NCBI GenBank assembly: GCA_016793885.1
Contig: JAEUHE010000150.1
Location: 62,001 to 126,000, forward strand
From: Verrucomicrobiales bacterium
GTDB taxonomy: Bacteria; Verrucomicrobiota; Verrucomicrobiia; Limisphaerales; UBA11320
Length of the DNA: 64,000 nucleotides
Direction of reading: 5' to 3'
In this document: in pieces, positions 43,236-52,600 of the stretch
Numbering within the stretch: position 1 is the first letter of the stretch
Layout of the letters: the number at the start of each line of letters is the position of its first letter
Translations under genes and position numbers: made by a program
Notes under the pieces: model-generated
Seen by the model: only the letters and a program-made list of their open reading frames with translations
Database searches by the model: none
Told to the model about the DNA's origin: nothing

Positions 43236-44552
43236 TCACTGTTTCACGGCGGGCGCGCGTTTTTCTCCGATATCCTTCCGGACCATTCGGTCCACCTCGC
43301 CCCGTGTCACGGTCGGGAGAAATCGTTTGCGATAGAGTTCATCGTAGAGAATCGCCACAATGGCAACCAGGGGAGCGGCGATCAATACTCCGAGAACTCC
43401 GAAGGCCAGAACGCAAATCAGCATGGAGAAGATCACAGCCACGGGATGAAGCTCCATCTCGCGGGCCATGATGTAGGGAAGAATGACGTTGTTTTCCAGC
43501 GCCTGGACCGCCACGTAGGCGGCGATGACCCACAGCGGAGTTGTGCCTCCTTGGACGAGTCCGAACACGAGCGCGGGAACCGCGCTCAAGATGGGGCCAA
43601 CATACGGGAACGCCTCGAACACGCCGGCAATCATGCCGAGCAGAAGTGCATCCATTACTCCGAAAATGGGCCACATCAACAAGAACACCAAGCCCCCGAT
43701 CGTCAGCATTCCCAGCGCGGTGGCCCCGGCCCAGCCGGGAAGGAAGCTGCTGACGCGTTTGGCGATCTGCCTGGACTGGTCGTGATATCGCTCGGGAACG
43801 ACTGCGTAGAACATGCCAAAAACCGGCACCGGGTTGATGAGGGTGAACAGAACGCCGAAGAAGACTGTCCCGAGGACAACAAGGATCTGAGCCGCATTGA
43901 ACGCGGCTCCGGCAAACCCCCCGGCCAGGGATTGGAACACCTGCGTGAAACCCGATCGCAGCGAAGCGGCGGGCCTTGCCTCCGCCGGAGGCGTGGGCTC
44001 GGCTGGGCGTCGTGGTATGGCAGCCGATGTTGCAGTCGGTGTGGCCGATGGTGTGGCCGATGGTGTGGCCGATGGTGTGGCCGATGGTGTGGCTGATGGT
44101 GTGGCTGATGGTGTGGCTGATGGTGTGGCTGATGGTGTGGCGCGTGCAATCTCCGTTTTGACCTCAGCTTGCAGCCGCTGCTCAGATCGGACGGCTTGCT
44201 GCTCCATCTTGATAAGCGGTTTCTGAAGCTTCTCCCAGTAGCGCGGCAGTTGATCTGATAATTTGCTGACCGACGTCGTCATGGGTCCGAAAAATGCCCA
44301 TCCCGTCAATAGGACAACCAGCGCGAAAGCCATTGCGAGCAAGGCTGTGGCCGAGGTGCGCCCTCCTGTCCAACGAGCGAGACGCTGGACGAGGGGATCC
44401 AGTGCCAAAGAAATAAGAATGACCAACAGGAAAGAGAGCAGGATGGGAGCGATCAGCTCAAACGATCGGATGAGCGCGTACAGAGCCGCCCCCAACAGGA
44501 CATAACCAAATGCCGGATGTGTGCCCGCGGATGAACTTGAGTTGTTAGGCAT
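43236..44552 (-). CDS. AI-2E family transporter/permease with SATP repeat insert
   Basis: This 438-residue membrane protein of the AI-2E (PerM/YdiK) family has seven or eight helices. The segment FVLLIPVLISL-type start and the GWAGATALGMLTIG, FEAFPYVGPILSAVPALVFGLVQGG and VLGVLIAAPLVAI blocks are visible. The loop after the second helix pair (about 105-190) has an insert with nine Ser-Ala-Thr-Pro-like units encoded by a 12-bp tandem repeat. Transported substrate is unproven; some relatives act in Na+/H+ exchange or signal export. It is the last gene of a four-gene operon that starts at 46943. Confidence 0.9.
   Translation of the reverse strand: MPNNSSSSAGTHPAFGYVLLGAALYALIRSFELIAPILLSFLLVILISLALDPLVQRLARWTGGRTSATALLAMAFALVVLLTGWAFFGPMTTSVSKLSDQLPRYWEKLQKPLIKMEQQAVRSEQRLQAEVKTEIARATPSATPSATPSATPSATPSATPSATPSATPSATPTATSAAIPRRPAEPTPPAEARPAASLRSGFTQVFQSLAGGFAGAAFNAAQILVVLGTVFFGVLFTLINPVPVFGMFYAVVPERYHDQSRQIAKRVSSFLPGWAGATALGMLTIGGLVFLLMWPIFGVMDALLLGMIAGVFEAFPYVGPILSAVPALVFGLVQGGTTPLWVIAAYVAVQALENNVILPYIMAREMELHPVAVIFSMLICVLAFGVLGVLIAAPLVAIVAILYDELYRKRFLPTVTRGEVDRMVRKDIGEKRAPAVKQ
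44039..44134. repeat. 12-bp tandem repeat (8 full units) inside the AI-2E gene
   Basis: There are four copies of GTGTGGCCGATG followed by four of GTGTGGCTGATG and a degenerate ninth. On the coding strand each unit encodes Ala-Thr-Pro-Ser, and the 12-bp length keeps the frame, so copy number can vary without inactivating the gene. Confidence 0.95.
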
Positions 44553-44566
44553 GTGGATGGGGTCGG

Positions 44567-45292
44567 TTATCGTTCCGTCACGATGATGGTTCGAGTGCTC
44601 TCGATGATGGAAAGCAGCTCCTTCTGTTCCCGGTTCGGGATTTTGAGATTGTCCAGGGTGGCTTTGATGTCACCCACCGTCGCGTCGAATTCCGCATTGG
44701 TGATGCGCATGTTTTCATGACCCGATTTCATCGGCACGCCCGTGTAATCCGAGGGGCCCCCGGTGGCGAGGCTCAGGAACTGGACCAGGTGTCGTTCGAG
44801 TCGAGCGACATTGGCGGGGGTGGGTTGCCAATTGGTAGGCGCAGAGCGCTTGAAAATCGACGTGAAACGTCCAGGGACGCCGCTGCGTCTCCAATTCACC
44901 CGGGGGTCTTCGAGAACGCGCGGTAAAAAATCGCGAACGATCGCCTCCAGCCCCGGGTGCCCCCCCAGCCGAGCATAGAGCGGACTCTTCTCGTCATCTG
45001 TGACCGCTAAGGCCACGGCGGCGTTGGTGGTTTGGCTGCGAGACCGTTGTCGGGCGCGGGTGCTGCCACCCTCCAGTTGACGTTGTTTGGCCATTCTCTG
45101 GCTGGCGCGTTGATCCGCCTCATCGCTGCCGGAGGTAAAGTAGTTTTCGGACGCCGCTTCCTGATGCCGGCTTCCGCACCCTGCCAGAGCCAGGGTCGCG
45201 ATGAGGAGGCCAAGACACAGCCAGCCGGTTCCAAGCCAAGCGCGCAAACGGCGAGCCGTAAGGGTCGTCCGAGGAGTGAAGATGGAAGACAT
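44567..45292 (-). CDS. lipid-anchored group 1 truncated hemoglobin
   Basis: This is a 241-residue protein. The signal peptide ends in lipobox LALAGC (Cys39), followed by a 60-residue Gln/Arg/Ser-rich spacer, then a truncated-globin domain from about 103 (SPLYARLGGHPGLEAIVRDFLPRVLEDP) with the proximal His at about 192 (MKSGHENMRI). Truncated globins bind O2, NO or sulfide and are usually cytoplasmic; export with lipid anchoring is unusual. It lies 15 bp before the AI-2E gene in the same operon. Confidence 0.9.
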   Translation of the reverse strand: MSSIFTPRTTLTARRLRAWLGTGWLCLGLLIATLALAGCGSRHQEAASENYFTSGSDEADQRASQRMAKQRQLEGGSTRARQRSRSQTTNAAVALAVTDDEKSPLYARLGGHPGLEAIVRDFLPRVLEDPRVNWRRSGVPGRFTSIFKRSAPTNWQPTPANVARLERHLVQFLSLATGGPSDYTGVPMKSGHENMRITNAEFDATVGDIKATLDNLKIPNREQKELLSIIESTRTIIVTER

Positions 45293-45318
45293 AAGCGATG
45301 AGGTTTCGTGGTGGGCGG

Positions 45319-46530
45319 TTAGGGGTCGGAGATTCCGTTGGTGGTGTCCCAGGTTTGCGGGGCTTGGAACTGGAGCAGGCCCCCCTCCTCGGTTCTACCT
45401 TCGAAACGGGGAAGGTAGGCCTCAATGAACGCATTCCTAAGAATGTTCAAGAACAGCGCGAGGAGATCGGTTTGGGTTCTTCCGCTGAGGGACCCCTCGA
45501 AAGGAATCAAGGTTCCAAACTGGTTGCGATCCTGATTCTTCAGGAGAAAGGTGGCGACACTGACGATACCTTCCCACAGACCCTCGAGAATCCTTCCCTC
45601 CGCAAAGTCGGAGCTGACATTCAAGATCTCCAACTCGCGGAAAAGCGCCTTGGCATAACCGTTGATCATCCCTTCCTTCGCGTCGGCCTCGATTACCATA
45701 TCAAACCAGCCCTTTTCGAAATCGATTGCCCCGTAATGCGCCGCGAAGCCGTTGATGAGGGTTACGTCTAAATTGAGGAGCCGGGCGCTTAAGCGAAACG
45801 TCGGGCGGTAACTGGCGGGATCCAGCTGGATATGGCACTCGCAGCGTGCCTGATCCATCGCTCTGGCGGAGGCATGGACGTTCGCCACGAACGGGCTGGT
45901 CTCCTGACTGATGTTGCTGAGGTTGGAGACCGTGATCTGCACATCGGAGAGATACACGTTGAGGGGCACGGGGCCGTCGTAGGTGCGCAGGTTTACAGAG
46001 CCGTCGGACACCACGGCGGTGTTGATGCGAAAGGGGAACAGATCGCCGACCAATCCCATCCACGCACCCTCGCCTCCTTGCTGGCGCTGTTCTGCTTCGG
46101 ACGAATCGACGAAATTAACCTCAGGATGATGGATCGCCAGCCTGCCGACCAGTTGTCCTCGGAGCAAAGACCGCCACTCGAGGGCCAGTTCCAGGCTTCT
46201 GGCCGTGATGAAAGGCACGGGAACAGCTCCGGTGGTCCGGCTGATATGAATCCCGCGAACCGCGTAAGCTCCTCTCCACAGGCTGAGTTCTACATCTTCG
46301 ATCCGTCCCCGATAAAGCGGGTTTCGCTGCAGGAGATCGTTCAGATACCCTGTGATGACCGTGGGGAGATAGAGGCGGAATCCCACCGCGAGTAAGAAGA
46401 GGCCGGGTAGGACTCGGGTCAGCAGAATCCTTCTCCTTTTTGAACGAGGGCGAGAAGCTGCCCGGCCCCCGGACTCCAACCTGGCGTCGGTGCGTGAGAT
46501 CGTCCCACTGGATGGCGAGGACTCGGGCAT
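45319..46530 (-). CDS. DUF748/AsmA-like envelope protein
   Basis: This 403-residue protein has a basic N-terminus, one membrane anchor (about 38-55, VLPGLFLLAVGFRLYLP), then DUF748-type segments: ELSLWRGAYAVRGIHI, ARSLELALEWRSLLRGQLVGRLAI, LNVYLSDVQITVSNLSN. DUF748 proteins belong to the AsmA-like set thought to act in lipid or outer-membrane homeostasis. ATG 46530 is chosen because it starts 14 bp after the upstream gene stop. It lies 26 bp before the globin gene. Confidence 0.82.
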   Translation of the reverse strand: MPESSPSSGTISRTDARLESGGRAASRPRSKRRRILLTRVLPGLFLLAVGFRLYLPTVITGYLNDLLQRNPLYRGRIEDVELSLWRGAYAVRGIHISRTTGAVPVPFITARSLELALEWRSLLRGQLVGRLAIHHPEVNFVDSSEAEQRQQGGEGAWMGLVGDLFPFRINTAVVSDGSVNLRTYDGPVPLNVYLSDVQITVSNLSNISQETSPFVANVHASARAMDQARCECHIQLDPASYRPTFRLSARLLNLDVTLINGFAAHYGAIDFEKGWFDMVIEADAKEGMINGYAKALFRELEILNVSSDFAEGRILEGLWEGIVSVATFLLKNQDRNQFGTLIPFEGSLSGRTQTDLLALFLNILRNAFIEAYLPRFEGRTEEGGLLQFQAPQTWDTTNGISDP

Positions 46531-46544
46531 GGGTAATCTGGGAG

Positions 46545-46943
46545 CTACCTTTTCCGGTGCATCCAGCCGCGGCGGATCGCGTCCCGATAGCGTTCCCAGC
46601 TTTGGTCTGGATGAGCAGTGAGGTCCTCCCAATCTTTCCGCAGTTTCTCCTCGATATCATCATCCCACTCGTCCGTTTTTCGTCCGTAATAGTGCCGGGA
46701 TCCGTAACCGAATCGATACGCCGCTTCGGCGTCTTCATAAGCCGGGACACCTCGGGGGGGGATGGTTTCCTCCCCGATGGCCTGGGCCAGCGTGTGGGGA
46801 AGTCGCTGATGGGTGTCGGGCACGGAGGATCGTCCCAAATCGTGCTGCGTTTGATCCCAGTCGCGTTTAAAGGCGGCTTTAACTCTTTCCCAGGAGGATT
46901 CGTAGGTCTCGTCCCACCAGTTGGGGTTTTGGAATAGATTCAT
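46545..46943 (-). CDS. small acidic soluble protein, paralogue of the protein at 11263-11658
   Basis: This is a 132-residue protein. SSWERVKAAFKRDWDQT is shared exactly with the 11263 protein, as are RFGYG(S/A)R, a central IPPRG and a C-terminal RYR-x-x-IRRGW. No domain is recognised. It begins an operon continuing to a DUF748 protein, a lipid-anchored globin and an AI-2E transporter. The open frame extends far upstream (to 47249), but conservation begins only at ATG 46943. Confidence 0.8.
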   Translation of the reverse strand: MNLFQNPNWWDETYESSWERVKAAFKRDWDQTQHDLGRSSVPDTHQRLPHTLAQAIGEETIPPRGVPAYEDAEAAYRFGYGSRHYYGRKTDEWDDDIEEKLRKDWEDLTAHPDQSWERYRDAIRRGWMHRKR

Positions 46944-46973
46944 GATGGCATGATGTGAAGTTGCTTTTATTGA

Positions 46974-46989
46974 AGCAGGCATCGTACCC
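46974..46989 (-). promoter_or_regulatory. possible sigma-54 promoter of the 46943 operon
   Basis: The minus strand reads GGGTACGATGCCTGCT, with a good -12 half but a weak -24 half. The leader would be about 20 bases. The nearest enhancer sites are about 140 bp away, shared with the divergent gene. Confidence 0.38.
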
Positions 46990-47124
46990 AAGAATGGCGA
47001 CGTGGGTTTTGTGTGCCTGCAGTCAAGGCTTCCCTCGCACGCGGGATGTCTGTTGCTCATGAACTCGCGCTCAACAAGCCCGGGTGCCGGGAGAAATGGG
47101 TGGATCGGATTGGTCATGGGCGCC

Positions 47125-47168
47125 TGCCGTTTTGCAATGTGCCTGACCCGATCTCGTGCAAAAGGCAG
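47125..47168. promoter_or_regulatory. paired TGCA-palindrome enhancer-like sites, divergent region
   Basis: TGCCGTTTTGCAA (47125) and GTGCAAAAGGCAG (47156) have centres 31 bp apart. They lie between the divergent operons at 46943 and 47336. No gene is evident in 46944-47335. Confidence 0.55.
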
Positions 47169-47243
47169 GGAGTGAGAGGTTGACAGAGCCGGCAGCCCCC
47201 ATTCGCAGGCCCGCGATCGGTTGCTCAGGGCTCCGAAGCCACT

Positions 47244-47259
47244 TGGCACGGATACGGCT
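47244..47259 (+). promoter_or_regulatory. sigma-54 promoter of the PRC/BON gene
   Basis: TGGCACGGATACGGCT has a perfect -24 half and the same CGGCT -12 half as the promoters at 9005 and 40456. It lies about 80-115 bp downstream of the enhancer pair. The leader of about 66 bases is A/C-rich. Confidence 0.7.
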
Positions 47260-47335
47260 AGGTGAGTTCTGCAATTTGTAACAACAAACCAACACGAATC
47301 ACTTAACGGTGTCCTTAACTCAACGGCAGAATTTT

Positions 47336-48082
47336 ATGAGAACCAACTTCCTTGTCAGTTGCGGCTTAGCCGCTGTTTGTATCGCCCTTTCACCCACTCG
47401 CGTCCAGGCGGAGCATGAAAAAGACGGGGTCGCGGGAGGTGCACACTCCGCCAAGCCCGCTGGAAAATCGGTGAGTCAGCTGATTGGCCAACCGGTGATT
47501 AACGATCATGAGGAGAAGCTGGGCAAGGTGCATGACGTGATCGTGGACCCGGTCAGCGGGAAGGCGCCTTACGCCATCATCGCCTTGAACAGCTCGGTCT
47601 CCAGCACTCAGAACAAAATCGCCGTGCCCTTGCGGGATCTCAAGTGCTCCGCCGAGGGCAAGCCTATTTTGCTCCGCGCGACTCCTGAGGCTCTGCGAAC
47701 AGCCACAAAAAATTTGAGTGGAGAGTGGACCAGCGCTCGGGATGCCGAATGGGCGCAGAAGGTAGACGGCTTCTACGGCACTACGGTGTCCAGCGAGCAG
47801 CGCTTTGCTCCTGATGCTTCGCGCGACGCGAAGGACTCGCGCACCTTTGTGCGGGATCCGGCGCCCAAGGGCGGGGAGCTGCTCATTGCGCCTCAAGATC
47901 AGGCGCTCGTTGATAAAGTCTGCGAGAACGTGGATGTAGTGCACGTTCGGGTGCAGAATGGTGTCACTCATATTTACGGCTCCGTGCCGAGCGAGCAAGC
48001 TCGTCAGGATCTCGAGACCCGCGTGCGATCCGTTCAGGGCGTCCATACGCTCGAAAGTCACCTGCGCGTCCGAAACCCCTGA
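47336..48082 (+). CDS. periplasmic PRC-barrel plus BON-domain protein
   Basis: This 248-residue protein has a signal peptide (SCGLAAVCIALSPTRVQA), a PRC-barrel (about 45-115, SQLIGQPVINDHEEKLGKVHDVIVDPVSG) and a C-terminal BON domain (about 180-246, VDKVCENVDVVHVRVQNGVTHIYGSVPSEQARQDLE). Both domains are common in envelope-stress proteins; the BON part may contact membrane lipids. It is monocistronic, followed by a terminator. Confidence 0.88.
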   Translation: MRTNFLVSCGLAAVCIALSPTRVQAEHEKDGVAGGAHSAKPAGKSVSQLIGQPVINDHEEKLGKVHDVIVDPVSGKAPYAIIALNSSVSSTQNKIAVPLRDLKCSAEGKPILLRATPEALRTATKNLSGEWTSARDAEWAQKVDGFYGTTVSSEQRFAPDASRDAKDSRTFVRDPAPKGGELLIAPQDQALVDKVCENVDVVHVRVQNGVTHIYGSVPSEQARQDLETRVRSVQGVHTLESHLRVRNP

Positions 48083-48121
48083 GCTGTCAGTCTCTGCGCA
48101 TCAGGCTGGGGCCTTTCAACG

Positions 48122-48155
48122 AAAACGGCGATCCTGCTCAGGGTCGCCGTTTTTC
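48122..48155 (+). terminator. rho-independent terminator after the PRC/BON gene
   Basis: A stem of ACGGCGA / TCGCCGT with an inner CCTG/CAGG pairing is followed by TTTTT. Confidence 0.8.
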
Positions 48156-48287
48156 TGCCGCTAATTCGCACAATGGGAAGGATTTGGCGCGCCTGGGCCC
48201 AGGCGTTTGCGGGGAAGTCCACTCGCAAGTTCGGCCCGCGCATCAAAGTGGTCGCATTTGCGTCGGGAGTCTCTACAGTTCGGCTCC

Positions 48288-49589
48288 GTGACTGACCGGA
48301 CTCTCGAGCTATTAGGCAATCTGAGTATGCACCTGGCCGCCCGTCGGGAGCATATCTTGAAGGCGTGGATAGAGGCTACGGCCGCCGATGCCGAGATGAC
48401 CACGGTCAGCGCCCTCACCCGAGCGCAGTTCATTGATCATATACCCCAACTGCTGGATGCCTTCGAGTTAAAGCTCCGATCCAAACCCGGTACCAACCCG
48501 TCGCAGGTCGCTGACCAGGAACAGAGTCTTGAAAATGTGAAGCATGGACTTCAGCGGTGGCAGCAGGGCTATCAGCTGAAGGAGTTAATGCGGGAGTGGG
48601 GACACCTCCACCTGTGCCTCTTCCATGAAATCGAGCGCTTTGCCACCGATCCCGAGATTCCGCGCCCGGTGGCGCTGATCGCGCAACGGGAATTGATCTC
48701 CCTGATCAATGAGGGGATTAACGAGAGCGCCAGCCAATATGCCCGGATGCAACGGGCCGAGGCCGCGGGTCACGTCGAAGATCTCCAGAAGGCCTTAACG
48801 CACCTCACCTCGGTGGAGCAGCGTCGCGCCGAGTTGATCCGCCAGGCGGTTCACGATCTCCGGGGCAACGTGCAAACCGTCAGCACGGCGGCTGACTTCC
48901 TGCGGGAGGAGGATCTGCCTGCGTCCGACCGCGCGAAGATTGCTCAGTTGGTTCAAACGGGGGTGGACACGCTGAGCTCCATGCTTGGAGATTTGATGAC
49001 CCTGTCACGACTGGAGGCGGGGTTGGAACGTCGGGAGGTACAGACTTTTGATGCCGCGGCGATTCTCGCGGAGTTGTGCAACTCCTCGCGCCCGCTCGCT
49101 TCTCAACGCGCCCTGGAGCTGCGCGATCAGGGGCCCGCCAGCCTGGTGGTGGAAGGCGATGCAGGAAAGGTGCGGCGCATCATTCAGAATCTCCTGCTCA
49201 ACGCTCTGAAGTACACTGACCAAGGCGGGGTCACGGTTACCTGGGGAGAGGAGCCCGAGAAATGGTGGGTGGACGTCAAGGATACCGGCCCTGGGCTCCA
49301 CACCGGATCGGGAGGTGCAATGGTGGCAGGTCTGGAGCAGGCAACTCACTTTTCTCACGAGGCCGATCGTCCGCCGGTCCATACGGTAGGAGGAATGGTC
49401 GTGTCCGATTCAGCATCCGGGGCTGTTTCAGCTCGAGCGCACCAACAGCAATCGGGAGAGGGGATTGGACTCTCCATCGTGAAGCGCCTCTGTGAGCTGC
49501 TCGACGCCAGTCTGGAACTCGCCTCCTCCGCCCCCCACGGCACTCAATTTCGAGTCCGATTTCCGCGACGATACGATCCTGGAACCTAA
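48288..49589 (+). CDS. cytoplasmic sensor histidine kinase with RsbRD-type N-terminus
   Basis: This is a 433-residue protein. The N-terminal 150 residues are helical and resemble the RsbRD/RsbT co-antagonist domain (RREHILKAWIEAT; LQRWQQGYQLKELMREWGHLHLCLFHEI). Then come HisKA (QAVHDLRGNVQTVSTAADFL) and HATPase (NLLLNALKYTDQGG, VKDTGPGLHTGSG, GEGIGLSIVKRL). There is a 55-residue insertion in the ATP lid. No membrane segment is seen, so the signal is probably intracellular. GTG 48288 is the most likely start, since conservation begins there. It converges with the kinase at 49606. Confidence 0.87.
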   Translation: MTDRTLELLGNLSMHLAARREHILKAWIEATAADAEMTTVSALTRAQFIDHIPQLLDAFELKLRSKPGTNPSQVADQEQSLENVKHGLQRWQQGYQLKELMREWGHLHLCLFHEIERFATDPEIPRPVALIAQRELISLINEGINESASQYARMQRAEAAGHVEDLQKALTHLTSVEQRRAELIRQAVHDLRGNVQTVSTAADFLREEDLPASDRAKIAQLVQTGVDTLSSMLGDLMTLSRLEAGLERREVQTFDAAAILAELCNSSRPLASQRALELRDQGPASLVVEGDAGKVRRIIQNLLLNALKYTDQGGVTVTWGEEPEKWWVDVKDTGPGLHTGSGGAMVAGLEQATHFSHEADRPPVHTVGGMVVSDSASGAVSARAHQQQSGEGIGLSIVKRLCELLDASLELASSAPHGTQFRVRFPRRYDPGT

Positions 49590-49605
49590 GGGGAAGTATG
49601 CGCCA

Positions 49606-52600
49606 TCAGTCCGCTGGGCGCGGGGCGGTCTTCTCCACCGGGCCTTGGTTGCGAGCCGGTGTCGAGGCCAGTTGCGCGAGGGCTTGCTCCAGAGATTGCA
49701 TGCGCACCGGCTTGATGAGATGAATGCTGAAGCCGGCGAGTTTGCTTTTGGAGAGGTCCGACTCCATTCCATATCCGCTGAGGGCGATCCCCTTCACATC
49801 CGGATTGCGGTGAAGGATTTCCCGCATCAGATCACAGCCAGTGCCATCGGGAAGATCGATGTCGGAAATCAACAAGTGAAACTCGTGCTGCTCGGCCAGG
49901 CGGCGGGCCTCGGCGACGGAGGACGCGGACTGCACCTCGTAGTGGCGACGGGTCAGCAGCTGTCTCAGCGCATCGCGGGTGGCTGCATGGTCCTCCACCA
50001 ACAAGAGGCGCGGGCCACCGGTGCCGGTGGGCGCGGGCGTTCCGGATGCCGGAACATTCTCCGATGAATTGACACTTCCGCTGGATGTCTTGCGACGAAT
50101 GGGCAAGTTTATGGTGAACGTGGCTCCTTTGCCGCGGCCCGCGCTCCTGGCGCTGATGGTGCCGGAATGCAACTCCACCAGCTTTCGGCCGATCGCCAGG
50201 CCCAGCCCCAAGCCTCCAAAGCGGTGCGCTCCGGCCGCATTCAGATGCTCCCCTTGAGTGAAGGCGTCAAAAGCCTGGGCCAGTTCTCGCTCGGTCATGC
50301 CTATCCCGGTGTCCGAGATGACGATGCTCAGGCTGTCCGGCTCCTCCGAATGTGTGGAAATGGACACGGTCCCGAACTCGGGTGTGAATTTGACCGCATT
50401 CTTGATCACGTTCCAGAATACCTGCTGCAACCTCACGGCATCCCCCTCGACGAAGGGGGCGGACGCCGACAGATGGGTGGTGAGCGCTATCCGCTTGAGA
50501 TCCACTTCCGACTGAACAGTGGCGATGGCTTCGTTTAGTGCGCTGTGCACGTTCACCATCTCCAGGTTCATGCTGAGCTTTCCATGGGTGATGCGCGTGA
50601 TGTCCAGCAAATCATCAATCAGCCGGGCCTCCAGTTCCACATTGTTGCGAATCGTCTGAAACCGCGCCCGTACTCCGGCCGGCAGCTCGGGATCATCGGC
50701 ACCCTCGCTGGCCAACAGCAGCACAGGGTTCAAGGGGGTGCGCAGCTCATGCGACAGCGCCGCCAAGAAATCGTCTTTGGCGCGCGAGGCGGCCACCGCC
50801 TCCTGATGCGCCTGCTCCAGTTTGCGCTCCGACTGCTTTTGCTCAGTGATGTCACGCACGATCTTGGACGCGCCGACTATCCTTCCGTGGGCATCCTTGA
50901 TGGGCGAGATGGTCAGGGAGATTTCCACCAAACTCCCGTTCTTCCGCCGGCGAACGGTGTCGTAGTTCGCGATGCGTTCGCCGCGACGTATGCGGCGGAG
51001 AATGTTCGGCTCCTCCTGGGAGTGCTCGGGGAGCATGAGCGTCGTGATGGGCTTTCCGATGATTTCCTGCGCGCTATAGCCGAAGAGCCGTTCCGCACCC
51101 CGATTCCAGCTGGTAATGAGGCCGTTGAGGTCTTTGCTAATGATGGCATCATCCGACGATTCAACGATGGCGGCCAGCCGGCGCGAAGCTTCCTCGCCAG
51201 ATTTGCTCTCGGTAATGTCCATCAGCATGTTGACCGCGCCGATGACCCGGCCGGCGACATCCCGAATCGGATCGGGGTAGGGGACCACACTCCGGCGTGT
51301 TCCGTCGGGTCGCTCGATGATGATTTCGCCTCCTCGTATCCCATGTCCCTCCCTCAACGCTCTCGCCATCGGCAGCCGGTCCGCCGGGAGCGGTGTCCCG
51401 TCCGGAGCATACGTGCGCCACGATCCGCACCACTGATCCCTCCCGACCTCAGGACGTCTCCCCCACAGAACGGCGGCGGCCTCGTTGAAGAGTAGAATGT
51501 ACCCCTGGGCATCGGTAGTGTAGACCGCGGTGGGCAGGGCATGCACCAGCTGGCTATATCGTTGTTGGCTCTCCCGTATGGCAGCATCGCCGAGCTTGCG
51601 TGCGATGGCGATGGCCGCCGTGCGGCTGGCCATTTCCCCCAGGCGAACATCGAGCTCGCCCGGCGGTCGGCATTCGGGATAGTAGATGCCCACTGTGCCG
51701 AGGACGCTTCCCTGGTTGGAGAGGATCGGCCGGGACCAGCAAGCCCTGAGGCCATGGTCGAGCGCCACTGCTCGGAGGCAAGCCAGCCGCGGATCCGACG
51801 CGATCTCCTCAACCTGCACCGTCTTTTGCAAAAACGCTGCGGCCCCGCAAGAGCCGGCCGCAGGGCCAATCGGCATGCCATCCAAAGCGGCTCGCACCGG
51901 GGCCGGCAAGCTGGGAGCGGCCGCCTCCTTCAGACAAGCTCCATCGGAATCCAAGAGATGGATGCAGACGAAGGCTGGATGTGTGCATTCCAGCTCTACT
52001 GCCCGCGCCAGCGACTCCAAAATCTCACCGAGTGGATGATCTTCGGCAATGAGTTGGAGGACCCGTCGCTGGCTTTCCGCAACCGCCTCGGCGCGTTTGC
52101 GCTCCGTCGTAAGACGCGTTGTGCCGGTGACCGCCGCCACTCTCCCATCGGGTGCGAACACCGGGCTAAAAATGTACTCGTGGTAGTCCTCCTCCCCTGA
52201 GGCGCTGGTGAAATAGGTCTCGCCCCGGACGGGTTTTCGAGTTGCGATCACTTGCTGAACCTGGGCCTTGAGTCGCCAGGCTAGCTCCGGATCGTATCCG
52301 AGTTCCAGCGAGCTCTTTCCCGTGATTTCCTCGAGGGATTTACCCCACAGCTTCAGGAGCGGCTGGTTGGCGTAAATCCAGTTGCCCTCCAGGTCGAAGG
52401 TGTAAGCCAGATCGGTGATCGAGGCCAGAGTTGCCTCAAAGAGCCTCGCTCGATCCTCTTCCTGCCGCAAAAGCGTTTGCATCGCGGTGATGGAATCCCG
52501 TGCTTGGTATTGGCGTTGGCGCGCTCGGAGCGCGACCTCCACGGTGCTGACGAGCGCCTCCGCAGTCAGCGGTCGATCGAGTAAGCTGATTTGGCCGGTG

